Positions 7,299 through 19,000 of a stretch of 55,849 bases of DNA are shown piece by piece. Origin of the DNA: CAZPAV01 sp964584755 (GTDB lineage Bacteria > Actinomycetota > Acidimicrobiia > Spongiisociales > UBA5794); the NCBI GenBank assembly GCA_964584755.1, contig CAZPAV010000015.1, positions 1 through 55,849 of the forward strand. Direction: 5' to 3'. Under the pieces are notes generated by a model. That model ran no database searches. It saw nothing but the letters and a program-made list of their open reading frames with translations, and had not been told where the DNA came from. A program made the position numbers and the translations under genes. The stretch's first letter is position 1; every line of letters starts with the position of its first letter.

Positions 7299-8534
7299 CT
7301 ATCGCTCGACGACGGCGAGGAACATGCCGTCGGTCGCGGTGAGGTGGGGCGCGAGGAGGAGCCCGTCCCCCCAGCGCCGACCGGGCAGGCCCTCCGGCGG
7401 ATGGGCCCCCATCCCGGCGACGACCGCCACCGTCTCCTCCGGGAAGACCGTGCAGACCGAGTACACGAGTCGACCCCCCGGCCGCACCAGCCGGCGCGCG
7501 GCCTCGACCATGGCCCGCTGCCGCTCCCCCAGCGCGGCGGGTGCGCCTGGCCGGAGGCGGTGACGAATCTCGGGCCTTCGGCGCAGCGTTCCCAGGCCCG
7601 TACAGGGCGCGTCGAGGAGGACGAGGTCGAACGTGTTCTCCGCCAGCGGAGGCCGGCGCGCGTCCCCCACGACCCAGGGGACCCTCACCCCGAGGCGGGC
7701 CAGGCGGGTGCGGCCGGATCTCGCCCGTCTGGCATGCCGGTCCATGGCGAGGAGCACTCCCCTGCCCTCCATGAGGTCCCACAGGTGCAGGGTCTTTCCT
7801 CCGGGGGCCGCGGCGACGTCGGCGACGACGTCACCGGGCCGCGGGCCCGCGGCGAGACCCACCGCGACGGAGGCCGGATCGGCGATGACGACCTCCCCTC
7901 GTTCCCGTGCCCGGCGGACCTCGGCGGGGGCTCCGCCGGTGAACGCTCCCGGGATTCCGGGGACGGGGGCCCCCGCGGCCGGAGCGCCCGGTCGGGCCCG
8001 CACGCCGATGGGCGCACCGTGGTTCGAGGCCTCGAGGAAGGCGCGGGCCTCCTCGATCCCCCAGGCTGCGGAGAGCCGCCGCAGGATCCACTCCGGGACA
8101 CCGAGACGCAGGGCGTCGCCGGCGATCCCCGCGGGCAGATCCGGCTCGCCTCCCGCCGCGACGGCACGCAGGGTCGCGTTCACGAAGCCCGCGGCCCGCC
8201 CCCCGCCGCGCTCCCGGACCGCCGCCACCGCGCCGTCGACCGCCGCGTGGGGCGGTGTGGTGAGGAAGAGGATCTCGGTGACACCGATGCGCAGGCCCGC
8301 GAGGGCGACCGCGTCGATTCGGGCCGGCGGCCGGCGTGCGTACGCGGCGATGGTCCGGTCGATCCGCCGCAGCATCCGGACCGCGGTGAGGACGAGCCGT
8401 TGGATCTGCCGTCGGGACCGGTCCTCGAGCGCGGAGACCCGGTTCGGAACCACGACGTTGGTGTACGCCCCCTCGAGCAGGATCCGGTCGAGGAGCTCGG
8501 CGGCGGCGACCCGGGAGGCGACGCCGGGTCTCAC
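7299..8534 (-). CDS. rsmB: 16S rRNA (cytosine-5) methyltransferase, RsmB/Sun family
   Basis: RsmB makes m5C967-type modifications in 16S rRNA using SAM. The product has 411 residues. The N-terminal NusB-like RNA-binding domain spans about residues 1-130 (RVAAAELLDRILLEGAY, ALAGLRIGVTEIL). The Rossmann methyltransferase domain has VADVAAAPGGKTLHLW, the motif IV cysteine in DAPCTGLGT and the motif VI cysteine in YSVCTVFPEET. I use the GTG at 8534, which overlaps the fmt stop as GTGA; the longer open frame upstream is the fmt shadow. def-fmt-rsmB is a classical order. Confidence 0.95.
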   Translation of the reverse strand: MRPGVASRVAAAELLDRILLEGAYTNVVVPNRVSALEDRSRRQIQRLVLTAVRMLRRIDRTIAAYARRPPARIDAVALAGLRIGVTEILFLTTPPHAAVDGAVAAVRERGGGRAAGFVNATLRAVAAGGEPDLPAGIAGDALRLGVPEWILRRLSAAWGIEEARAFLEASNHGAPIGVRARPGAPAAGAPVPGIPGAFTGGAPAEVRRARERGEVVIADPASVAVGLAAGPRPGDVVADVAAAPGGKTLHLWDLMEGRGVLLAMDRHARRARSGRTRLARLGVRVPWVVGDARRPPLAENTFDLVLLDAPCTGLGTLRRRPEIRHRLRPGAPAALGERQRAMVEAARRLVRPGGRLVYSVCTVFPEETVAVVAGMGAHPPEGLPGRRWGDGLLLAPHLTATDGMFLAVVER

Positions 8535-9442
8535 GGGGCGATCGTGCCGCCGGCGCCTCGTCGACCGTTCAGCCACGAGCGACCGTCCTGCGGGGTGCGG
8601 CCCGCCGGCTGGACGGTTCGCAGCTCCAGCCCTCCCCCCACCAGCCCGAGCACGGGCCGCCCGTCGCGGGCCACGATCCGTCCGGGTTCCGTCGCGTCGG
8701 TCACGAGACTCGCCGCGAGGATCCTCAGGGGCCGACCCTCCACCTCGACCCATGCTCCGGGTCGGGGATGGAAGGCGCGAACGGCTCGTTCCGCATGCCG
8801 CGCCTCCCACGAGGGGGTGATCCGTGCCTCCTCCCGTGACAGGGGCCGGGCCCGGCTCGTTCCCGTGGAGAGCTGCGGGACGGGAAGTGATCGTCCCGCG
8901 ACGTACGCGGGGAGACGCTCGTCTACGAGCAACGCCCCCAGATGGGCGAGGCGGGCGGTGAGGCTTCCCCGGGTCTCGTCGGGGGCGATGGGGGTCCCCA
9001 CCGCGGCGATCACCGGTCCGGTGTCGAGCCCGGCGTCGATGAGCATGAGACTCACGCCGGTCTTCTCGTCCCCGGCGAGGATGGCCCGGGCCACGGGAGC
9101 CGCGCCCCGCCACCGCGGGAGGAGGGAGAAGTGGACGTTCACGAACCCGAGCCGGGTGGTGGCGAGGACCTCCGGGGGCAGGATCATTCCGAAGGCCACG
9201 ACGAGCGCGAGGTCGAGGGAGAGCGGAGCGAGGAGCCGCTGCAGGGTCGCGGCGTCCTCCGGTTGGGCCACGGGGAAGCCCCACTCGAGCGCGGCGGTCT
9301 TCACGGGCGGTGGTGTCGGCCGGGCTCCGCGCCCGCGGCGGCGATCGGGACGTGTGACGACGAGGACGACGTCGGCCACGTCGGCGAGCGCGGCGAGCGA
9401 GGGAACGGCGCTGGCCGGCGTCCCGAGGAACGCCGCCCTCAT
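8531..9442 (-). CDS. fmt: Methionyl-tRNA formyltransferase
   Basis: Fmt formylates initiator Met-tRNA with 10-formyl-THF. The product has 303 residues. The N-terminus MRAAFLGTPASAVPSL, the catalytic region NVHFSLLPRWRGAAPV and the downstream D in DAGLDTGPV are family motifs; the C-terminal OB-like domain ends the protein. The ATG at 9442 overlaps the def stop (ATGA), so deformylase and formyltransferase, which act in opposite directions on the same group, are translationally coupled. The next gene, rsmB, overlaps its stop. Confidence 0.96.
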   Translation of the reverse strand: MRAAFLGTPASAVPSLAALADVADVVLVVTRPDRRRGRGARPTPPPVKTAALEWGFPVAQPEDAATLQRLLAPLSLDLALVVAFGMILPPEVLATTRLGFVNVHFSLLPRWRGAAPVARAILAGDEKTGVSLMLIDAGLDTGPVIAAVGTPIAPDETRGSLTARLAHLGALLVDERLPAYVAGRSLPVPQLSTGTSRARPLSREEARITPSWEARHAERAVRAFHPRPGAWVEVEGRPLRILAASLVTDATEPGRIVARDGRPVLGLVGGGLELRTVQPAGRTPQDGRSWLNGRRGAGGTIAP

Positions 9443-9945
9443 GAATGCGGTCGCGAGACGTCCATCGTCTCCTCGCGGAGCTCCCGGAGGGCGCGCTGAC
9501 GGACCCGTCGCGGCAGCCGTGTCAGGAGCAGCATGCCGCGGAGGTGATCGGTCTCGTGCTGGAGGACGCGTCCCATGAGCTCGTCCCCTTCGTACTCGAC
9601 GGGGGCGCCGGTCGGGTCGAAGCCCCGGGCCTTGGCGTAGCCGGGCCGCTCGATTGCCCAGAATCTGCCAGGAACCGAGAGGCACCCCTCCTCGAACGTC
9701 CAGGACCCGGATGTCGCCACGATCTCGGGATTCACCATCGCGAAGGGCCCGTCGCCGATGTCCGCCACGAAGATCCGCTTCGCGATGCCGATCTGAGGGG
9801 CGGCCAGCCCGACGCCCGGCGCCTCGTACATCGTCTCGAGCATGTCCTCGACGAGACGGCGGAGCTCGTCGTCGAACTCGGTCACGGTGGCGGCCGGGGT
9901 GCGCAGCACCGGATCCGGGAAGGTCCTGATGGGGTAGATCGTCAT
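9439..9945 (-). CDS. def: Peptide deformylase
   Basis: Def removes the N-formyl group from nascent proteins. The product has 168 residues. All three motifs are present: GVGLAAPQIG, EEGCLSVPG (metal Cys) and QHETDHLRG (HExxH, metal His and catalytic Glu). I start it at the ATG at 9945 before TIYPIRTFPDPVL, the usual N-terminus; the longer open frame upstream overlaps priA antisense-like sequence without homology. It follows priA after 40 bases. Confidence 0.96.
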   Translation of the reverse strand: MTIYPIRTFPDPVLRTPAATVTEFDDELRRLVEDMLETMYEAPGVGLAAPQIGIAKRIFVADIGDGPFAMVNPEIVATSGSWTFEEGCLSVPGRFWAIERPGYAKARGFDPTGAPVEYEGDELMGRVLQHETDHLRGMLLLTRLPRRVRQRALRELREETMDVSRPHS

Positions 9946-9985
9946 GGCGGTCCCCAGGCTACCGTGCCGGTGGTGCGGCGGAGGG

Positions 9986-11755
9986 CTAAGGCTCGCGTGG
10001 GTCGACGTCGATCCGGACCCGGATGTCCTGATCGCGCAACCGGCCGACGGCGGCACGCAGCCGAACCCGAACCCGGGAGAGGTCGCCGCCGCGGATGAGC
10101 CAGCGACTGCCCGGCCCCGCCGGAGCCGGGCCGAGCAGCTCGCCGTCGGCCCCGACGGCGGCACGCAGCGCACGGTCCACCGCCGTCGTCGCGGTCTGGG
10201 GACGACACTCGACCGCCACGAGCTCCCCCACCGGCGGGAGTCCCAGTGCGCTCCGTTCCTCCAGCTCGTGGCGGATGGCCGCGACGGGCCGACCGCCGCG
10301 CAAGGCGACGAGGACGGGATGCGACGGAGCCGACGTCTGAACGAGACAGCGACGCCCGCGCCCGCGCCCGACGGTGGCTGCCAGTCGCGCCAGGAGCCGG
10401 AGGGCCTCCTCCCCGGCGCGATAGGTGGGAGCGAACACGAGGCCGTCGGTGTCCACGGCCACCGCGAGGTCCAGGTCGCGCATCCCCACGAGGTCCCGCT
10501 CCGTTCCGACGAGGACCCGGCCTGCGCCCCCCGGCCCGGTCACCTCGTCTCCCAGGACCCCACGGAGCTCCTCGACGACCCGTCCCACGCCCGCGCCGAC
10601 CGGAACGAAGCGCCGGCCGCCGCACCCGGAGCAGCCGCCGCGCTCCGCGTCGCAGCGGGGACAGCGGCCCTCTCGATCGACCGCGGCACCGCAGACCGGG
10701 CAGCGGCGCAGCTCGCCGCAGGAGGTACAGCGAAACGCGACCGCGTACCCGCGTCGCCGGGTGAGGACGAACGCCCGTCCTCCCCGTCGCACCGTGGCCC
10801 GCAGGGCGACTCGGGCTCGCTCGAGGACGACGCCGCCTCCCGGCGGCTCCTCGCGCCGGTCGGCGATCTCCACCAGCGGCCACGCCCTCCCGGGCGGTTC
10901 GACGACGACGCACCCGCTCGCCAGCGCCTCACAGCTGGGAACGACCGAGACGAGCACCAGTCGGAACCGCTCCACGCCGGCCCGGCGCCGGAGGACGGCC
11001 CGGGCCTCGAAGGTGGGCGTCTGCGGGGAGCGGAGGCCGGGCCGGCCGTCGCCGGCGACCACGGCGAGGTCCACCTCGCCGGCGGGCCAGAACGCCACCT
11101 CGCGCGTTCCCACCAGGAGGTACCCGGCTCCGGTCGCGGCGGTGCTCCAGGAGCTCGTCTGGACGGCCGCGGGAGCCGCGGAGGTCGCCAGCAGCACCCG
11201 CGCCCCGAAGATCGAGCCCAGACCGGCGGCGGCCTCCTCCGCCTCCGCCACCGTCGCGGCGACGACGAGCACGTTGCGCCCGGCGGCCAGCACGGGCGCG
11301 GCGAGGGGCGCCACCACCCGATGGACGGGACCGCCCCACACGACACAGCGGGTCCGCCGGCCATCCTCCTCGAGACCGGGAAAGGGAGGCGTCACCGCCG
11401 GGACGGGGGGGAGCGCGGAGTGGTGGAGTCGCTTCGGTAGGCGCGGCGGCGCGCACCGCGACAAGATGACCGACAGCGGAGCGACGTACCACGCCGCGGC
11501 CCATCGCGCCGTGGCGAGGAGCCGACGGTCGAACACCGGCAGGTCGCCGGAGACCCGCAGCACGTCGCGCAGCGGGCGGGACGCCTCCGTGTCCCGCACG
11601 TCGGTGACGTAGCCACGCACCCGGCGTCCCCCCAGCGGCACACGGACGATGCTCCCGACGTCGACCCCCTCGAGCGTCTCTGGGACGCGATAGGCGAAAC
11701 CGTCGTCCACCGCGAACGTCGGCAGGTCGGGGACGACCTGCGCGACCCGCGTCAG
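9986..11755 (-). CDS. priA: Primosomal protein N' (PriA-like), degenerate helicase, CTG start
   Basis: PriA recognises stalled forks and reloads the replisome. This 589-residue protein keeps the N-terminal DNA-binding domain (TRVAQVVPDLPTF...YRVPETL, RVPLGGRRVRGYV), eight zinc-binding cysteines in the sequence CTSCGELRRCPVCG and following, and the C-terminal domain. The ATPase core is degenerate: no GxGKT/S Walker A is seen near VVWGGPVHRVV, and VVAGDGRPGLR stands where DEEH-type Walker B is expected. Loss of helicase motifs is known for actinobacterial PriA. I extend it 15 codons to a CTG at 11755, with GGAGG seven bases before it; the next GTG (11710) would delete conserved N-terminal residues. 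Confidence 0.88.
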   Translation of the reverse strand: MTRVAQVVPDLPTFAVDDGFAYRVPETLEGVDVGSIVRVPLGGRRVRGYVTDVRDTEASRPLRDVLRVSGDLPVFDRRLLATARWAAAWYVAPLSVILSRCAPPRLPKRLHHSALPPVPAVTPPFPGLEEDGRRTRCVVWGGPVHRVVAPLAAPVLAAGRNVLVVAATVAEAEEAAAGLGSIFGARVLLATSAAPAAVQTSSWSTAATGAGYLLVGTREVAFWPAGEVDLAVVAGDGRPGLRSPQTPTFEARAVLRRRAGVERFRLVLVSVVPSCEALASGCVVVEPPGRAWPLVEIADRREEPPGGGVVLERARVALRATVRRGGRAFVLTRRRGYAVAFRCTSCGELRRCPVCGAAVDREGRCPRCDAERGGCSGCGGRRFVPVGAGVGRVVEELRGVLGDEVTGPGGAGRVLVGTERDLVGMRDLDLAVAVDTDGLVFAPTYRAGEEALRLLARLAATVGRGRGRRCLVQTSAPSHPVLVALRGGRPVAAIRHELEERSALGLPPVGELVAVECRPQTATTAVDRALRAAVGADGELLGPAPAGPGSRWLIRGGDLSRVRVRLRAAVGRLRDQDIRVRIDVDPREP

Positions 11756-12948
11756 GACCGGGCCTCCGGACGCCGCAGCTCCTCGATGCGATCCCAGAGG
11801 CGCTCAGCGACGACCCGCTTGGGAAGGACCTCCCATGCCTCGGTCCGCCCATCCGGATAGACCAGGGTGACCTCGTTCGTGTCGGTCCCGAACCCCGACC
11901 CGGCCCGGGTGACGTCGTTCGCCACGAGCAGGTCGACGCCCTTGCGGCGGGCCTTGGCGATGGCCTCGTCGAGCCCCCCGGTCTCGGCGGCGAAACCCAC
12001 GATGAAGGGGCGATGCTCGAGGGTGGCGACACCCCCGAGCACGTCGGGTGTCGGCTCCAGGGCGACGGCCTCGAGCCCGGTGGAGCGCCGGAGCTTCGCC
12101 GGCGCCGGCGACGCCGGCCGGAAGTCGGCGACGGCCGCGGCGAACACCGCGACGTCCTGATCGGGAGCCTCACGCCACACCGCCTCGGCCATCTCCGCCG
12201 CGGTCTCCACGGAGACGACCCGGATCCGGGGATGGGTCGCCGGTGGTGCCGTCGTCACGAGGACCACGTGGGCGCCGCGCTCGGCGGCGACCAGCGCGAT
12301 GGCGTTCCCCATCTTCCCGGACGAGCGGTTCCCGATGTACCGCACCGGATCGATGGGCTCCCTCGTGCCCCCCGCGTCCACGAGCACGCGCCATCCGGAG
12401 AGGCGCTCCGCCGCGGCGAGGACTCGCTCCAGCTCCGCGACGATGTCCTCGGGCTCGGCCATCCGCCCCGCTCCGACGTCGCCGCCGGCGAGCTCCCCGG
12501 TCTCCGGCCCGACGAACCGGACGCCGTCGCCGAGCAACGTCGCGACGTTGCGGCGTGTCGCCGGGTGCTCCCACATCTCGGTGTGCATGGCCGGAGCGAG
12601 TAGCACGGGCGCCGTCGTGGCCAGCACCGTCGCCGCCACCGCGTCCGCGGCCAGTCCGTGGGCGAGGCGGGCCAGCGTGGCGGCCGTTGTGGGGGCGACG
12701 ACGACGGCCTCGGCCCAGCGCGCCAGCTCGGTGTGCGGGCTCACGGATCGGTCGCCGAAGAGGTCGACGACGGGGTGCGTCCCGGTGAGCGCGGCCAGGG
12801 TCTGCGGCCCGAGGAAACGAGTGGCCGCCTGTGTCATCACCGGTCGTACCGTGGCGCCCGCCTCAAGGAGGCGGCGTGCCAGCGCCGCCGTCTTGTACGC
12901 GGCCACGCCTCCGGTCACGCCGAGGACGATCCGCCGCCCGGCGAGCAC
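11752..12948 (-). CDS. coaBC: Phosphopantothenoylcysteine decarboxylase / phosphopantothenate-cysteine ligase
   Basis: CoaBC joins cysteine to phosphopantothenate (CoaB) and decarboxylates the product (CoaC), two steps of coenzyme A synthesis. The product has 398 residues. The CoaC half shows the FMN fold start GVTGGVAAYK, catalytic His region and PAMHTEMW. The CoaB half shows DAGGTREPIDPVRYIGNRSSG and AAVADFRP followed by KLRR. The CoaC flap motif usually written LACG reads LAGG here, so the usual catalytic Cys is Gly. The start is GTG at 12948, two bases after the rpoZ stop with GAAGG upstream. In many Actinobacteria metK lies between coaBC and priA; here it does not. Confidence 0.94.
   Translation of the reverse strand: MLAGRRIVLGVTGGVAAYKTAALARRLLEAGATVRPVMTQAATRFLGPQTLAALTGTHPVVDLFGDRSVSPHTELARWAEAVVVAPTTAATLARLAHGLAADAVAATVLATTAPVLLAPAMHTEMWEHPATRRNVATLLGDGVRFVGPETGELAGGDVGAGRMAEPEDIVAELERVLAAAERLSGWRVLVDAGGTREPIDPVRYIGNRSSGKMGNAIALVAAERGAHVVLVTTAPPATHPRIRVVSVETAAEMAEAVWREAPDQDVAVFAAAVADFRPASPAPAKLRRSTGLEAVALEPTPDVLGGVATLEHRPFIVGFAAETGGLDEAIAKARRKGVDLLVANDVTRAGSGFGTDTNEVTLVYPDGRTEAWEVLPKRVVAERLWDRIEELRRPEARS
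11753..11767 (-). promoter_or_regulatory. priA ribosome binding site with CTG start
   Basis: GGAGG (11767-11763) is followed after seven bases by CTG, whose last two bases overlap the coaBC TGA stop (CTGA). The frame opened by this CTG encodes the conserved PriA N-terminal block VAQVVPDLP. No ATG, GTG or TTG lies in that frame between the Shine-Dalgarno and the block. Confidence 0.6.
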
Positions 12949-12950
12949 GA

Positions 12951-13184
12951 TCAGCCTTCGGCCGGGGCCGGGACGACCTTGTCCTCGAAGATCTCCTCGA
13001 AGGCGATGGAGAGCGGCATCCGTGACAGGGTGTGGACCTGTGGAGGAACGTACCCTCCGAGCCCCTCGCCGAGCTGGTTGAAGTACGCGTTGATCTGCCG
13101 GGCGCGCCGTGCCGCGAGAACGACGAGGCCGTAGCGCGACCCGGCCTTCTCCAGCAGCGCTCCGATGGGCGGTTCGACGAGCAT
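12951..13184 (-). CDS. rpoZ: RNA polymerase omega subunit
   Basis: Omega stabilises the beta' subunit during RNA polymerase assembly. The product has 77 residues. The N-terminus EPPIGALLEKAGSRYGLVVLAARRARQIN matches the omega core, with the RARQI helix that contacts beta'. The C-terminal part (PLSIAFEEIFEDKV) is the usual acidic helix. The start is an ATG with AGGAG upstream. It lies between gmk and coaBC, the standard actinobacterial and general bacterial order. Confidence 0.95.
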   Translation of the reverse strand: MLVEPPIGALLEKAGSRYGLVVLAARRARQINAYFNQLGEGLGGYVPPQVHTLSRMPLSIAFEEIFEDKVVPAPAEG

Positions 13185-13226
13185 GGGAGGGACTCCTGGT
13201 TCGTGGTCGAGGCGCCGGACGTGCGC

Positions 13227-13826
13227 TCAGGCCTGCTGGTCGCGGCCGGCGCGCTCCAGTATAGAGACGACCTGGGCGATCGCGTGCCCCAGGTCGGCGT
13301 TCACCACGAGGTGGTCGTAGATCTCGGACGCCTCGGCGATCTGCCGGTCGGCGACGGCGAGGCGGCGGGCGACGTCCTCGGGATCGGTGTCCCCCCGGGC
13401 GCGCAGGCGCTCCTCGAGGTCCTCGCGGGAAGGGGGCAGGAGGAAGACGAGGATCGCGTCGGGCCGTAGCTCCCGTATCTGCCGGGCCCCTTCGTTCTCG
13501 ATGTCGAGGACGACGTCCTCGCCCGCGGCGAGCCGGTCGTCCACCTCGGCGCGCAGCGTCCCGTACCGGTGTCCCCCGTACTCCGCCCACTCCAGGAGGG
13601 CGCCCTCCTCGAGCAGCCGGTCGAACGTCTCGTCGTCCACGAAGTGATACTCGATCCCCTCGCGCTCCCCGACCCGGGGAGCCCGCGTCGTCACCGAGAC
13701 GGAGAACCGCGCGCCGGTCCGGGCGAGGACCCCGTGGACGACGCTCGACTTCCCCACCCCCGAGGGTCCGGAGACGACGAGCAGCCGCCCGTCGGGATCA
13801 GGAGAAGCGCTCGAGGAGGGCGGCAC
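13227..13826 (-). CDS. gmk: Guanylate kinase
   Basis: Gmk phosphorylates GMP to GDP with ATP. The product has 199 residues. Motifs seen are the P-loop SGPSGVGKSSV, the GMP-binding VTTRAPRVGEREGIEYHFV, EWAEYGGHRYGT and DIENEGARQI. The start is uncertain. The best candidate is the GTG at 13826, with GGGAG upstream, lying inside the end of mihF (29-base overlap); no ATG or GTG is available closer to the P-loop. Coupling with mihF and rpoZ is the usual arrangement. Confidence 0.94.
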   Translation of the reverse strand: MPPSSSASPDPDGRLLVVSGPSGVGKSSVVHGVLARTGARFSVSVTTRAPRVGEREGIEYHFVDDETFDRLLEEGALLEWAEYGGHRYGTLRAEVDDRLAAGEDVVLDIENEGARQIRELRPDAILVFLLPPSREDLEERLRARGDTDPEDVARRLAVADRQIAEASEIYDHLVVNADLGHAIAQVVSILERAGRDQQA

Positions 13827-14103
13827 GCTGCCGGTCTCCCAGTCCCCGGATGCGACGATTGGGGGCGATGCCGAGCTCCTCCATGAGCCGCTTCGCCCGG
13901 ACCTTCCCCACCCCCGGCAGCGCCACGAGGAGCGCACCCACCTTGGTCCGGGCCACGACGTCGTCGTCCTCGGCACGGGCGAGGACCTCGGCGAGCGTCA
14001 GGCTCCCGGTACTCAACAGGACCTTCATCTCGGCCCGCTGCCGGCGGGCCGCGGCGGCCTTCTGCAGCGCCGCGTCGCGCTCGGCGTCGCTCTGCTCGAA
14101 CAT
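13798..14103 (-). CDS. mihF: Actinobacterial integration host factor (mIHF)
   Basis: mIHF is a small nucleoid-associated protein restricted to Actinobacteria and unrelated to enteric IHF; it binds and bends DNA through a helix-two-turn-helix. The product has 101 residues. The long N-terminal helix (AERDAALQKAAAARRQRAE) is followed by the conserved core TKVGALLVALPGVGKVRAKR, then LMEELGIAPNRRIRGLGDRQ. The ATG start fits the family N-terminus. Its place between pyrF and gmk matches other Actinobacteria and is one of the best taxonomic markers in the window. Confidence 0.95.
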   Translation of the reverse strand: MFEQSDAERDAALQKAAAARRQRAEMKVLLSTGSLTLAEVLARAEDDDVVARTKVGALLVALPGVGKVRAKRLMEELGIAPNRRIRGLGDRQRAALLERFS

Positions 14104-14127
14104 CGTCCACTCCTCTCGGCTCGGATG

Positions 14128-14838
14128 CTACCCGTCCTCCTCCCCGACGACCGCCGCGGCGAGGGCCGCCGCCGCGGCCACCGGATCCGGGGCCCGGACG
14201 ACGGGCCGTCCCACGACGAGGAGATCGGCGCCCCGTCGACGCGCCTCCGCCGGCGTGGCGGTGCGTCGCTGGTCGTCATCCCCGGGCCGTAGACGCACGC
14301 CAGGGGTGACGCGCAGCAGCCCGGGTGCCACGTCGCGTGCCACGTTGAGCTCCTGGGGCGAGCACACCACCCCTTCGCATCCTGCGGCGGCCGCGGCCCG
14401 CGTCATCGCCGACACGAGCTTGCCGGGACTCCGGTCGATCCCCACGCGAGCCAGGGCCGCCCGGTCCAGGGAGGTGAGGACCGTGACGGCGAGAACACCG
14501 GCGCGCGCCTCGCCGGCGCCGGCGGCGACCCCCCCGACGGCCGCCTCCATCATCTCCACCCCACCGGCGGCGTGCACGCTCACCCACCGGGCCCCGGCAC
14601 GTCCGAGACGCCGCGCCGCCGCCTCCACCTGCGTCGGGATGTCGTGCAGCTTCGCGTCGGCGAACACGGGCCGGCCCAGACCCACCAGGGCGGAGACGAC
14701 GGCGGGTCCGACTCCCAGGAGCAGCCGGAGTCCGACCTTGAACCCCCCGACGTGAGGCGCGAGTCGCATGGCCAGATCCACCGCCTCCTCCGCGGTCGGG
14801 AGGTCCAGGGCGACGAGGACGGGAGGATCGGTCACCAT
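14128..14838 (-). CDS. pyrF: Orotidine 5'-phosphate decarboxylase
   Basis: PyrF decarboxylates OMP to UMP, the last step of de novo pyrimidine synthesis. The product has 236 residues and belongs to the type 1 barrel: VALDLPTAEEAV, GFKVGLRLLL, the catalytic block FADAKLHDIPTQV, and TPGVRLRPGDDDQRR with VVGRPVVRAPDP near the phosphate site. The ATG overlaps the pyrD stop by seven bases. It is the last gene of the PyrR-controlled operon and is followed by mihF after 24 bases. Confidence 0.95.
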   Translation of the reverse strand: MVTDPPVLVALDLPTAEEAVDLAMRLAPHVGGFKVGLRLLLGVGPAVVSALVGLGRPVFADAKLHDIPTQVEAAARRLGRAGARWVSVHAAGGVEMMEAAVGGVAAGAGEARAGVLAVTVLTSLDRAALARVGIDRSPGKLVSAMTRAAAAAGCEGVVCSPQELNVARDVAPGLLRVTPGVRLRPGDDDQRRTATPAEARRRGADLLVVGRPVVRAPDPVAAAAALAAAVVGEEDG

Positions 14839-15739
14839 GGCCGGCAGGCTCCCACGAGGCTCGCCGCGTCCTGGACTCCGGACCGGTCGAGGTAGTGGAG
14901 GAACTCACGGAGAACCCGTCCTCCGGCCCGCGGCTCGGCGAAGTGCACCGTCCCCAGCGCCACCGCGCTCGCACCCGCCAGGAGGAACTCGACGACGTCG
15001 AGCCCGGTCCGCACCCCGCCGCACCCGACGATGGGCACCCCGGGAAAGGCGTGGGCGACCTCCCAGACACAACGGAGTGCGATGGGTTTGAGCGGAGGTC
15101 CCGAGTAGCCCCCCACCGGGGACGTCAGGAGGGAACGGCGCCTCCAGGGGTCGATCGCCGCGCCCCGGGCCGTGTTCGTCAGGACCACCCAGTCGGCACC
15201 CGCCTCGAGCACGGCGCCCGCCACCGCGACGATGTCCCCGGCATCGGGCGACAGCTTCGCCCCCACGGGAACCGCCACCGCCTCCCGCACGGCCGCCACG
15301 ACCCGCGCCGAGAGGTCCGGATCCAGGGCGAAGATCCCGTCTCCCTCGAGGTTGGGGCAGGACAGGTTGATCTCGATCGCCGCCACGCCCGCCGCCTCGA
15401 GACCGCGACCCACGGTGGCGAACCCGTCGGTGCCGTGCGCCACCGCCGACCCCCACACCGGCACCGGGAGAGTCGCGAGCCGTGGAGCGACCTCGCTCCG
15501 CCAGCGGTCGATTCCGGGATTCTGGATCCCGACCGCGTTCAACATGCCCGTCCCGGTCGGGGCGAGGCGCGGCGCCGGCCGGCCCGACCACGGCTCCGGG
15601 GCCACCGATTTCGCGACGACGGCGCCGTAGGCGCTCAGGTCGGCGGTGCGGGCGAACTCCCAGGCGGATCCGAACGTCCCGGCCGCGGCGACGAGCGGCG
15701 TGTCGAGGAGAACGGGACCGAGCCGTACCGCGAGGCGCT

Positions 15740-15743
<4 letters not shown>
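14832..15743 (-). CDS. pyrD: Dihydroorotate dehydrogenase, class 1 (1B-like)
   Basis: PyrD oxidises dihydroorotate to orotate using FMN. The product has 303 residues. The active-site block reads EINLSCPNLEGDG; the Cys marks class 1, since class 2 has Ser there. Other family parts are GTFGSAWEFA, KSVAPEPW, GAKLSPDAGDIV and GCGGVRTGLD. The class 1B partner PyrK, an iron-sulphur flavoprotein often encoded beside pyrD, is absent: pyrD overlaps carB directly. I use the GTG at 15743 (GTGA overlap with carB); a GTG six bases upstream is the alternative. Confidence 0.94.

Positions 15744-18999
<3,256 letters not shown>

Positions 19000-19000
<1 letters not shown>

Noticed and set aside
12948..13590. 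Long N-terminal extension of coaBC through rpoZ and gmk
   Set aside because: It is an out-of-phase reading of rpoZ and gmk; the family N-terminus GRRIVLGVTGG begins at the GTG at 12948.
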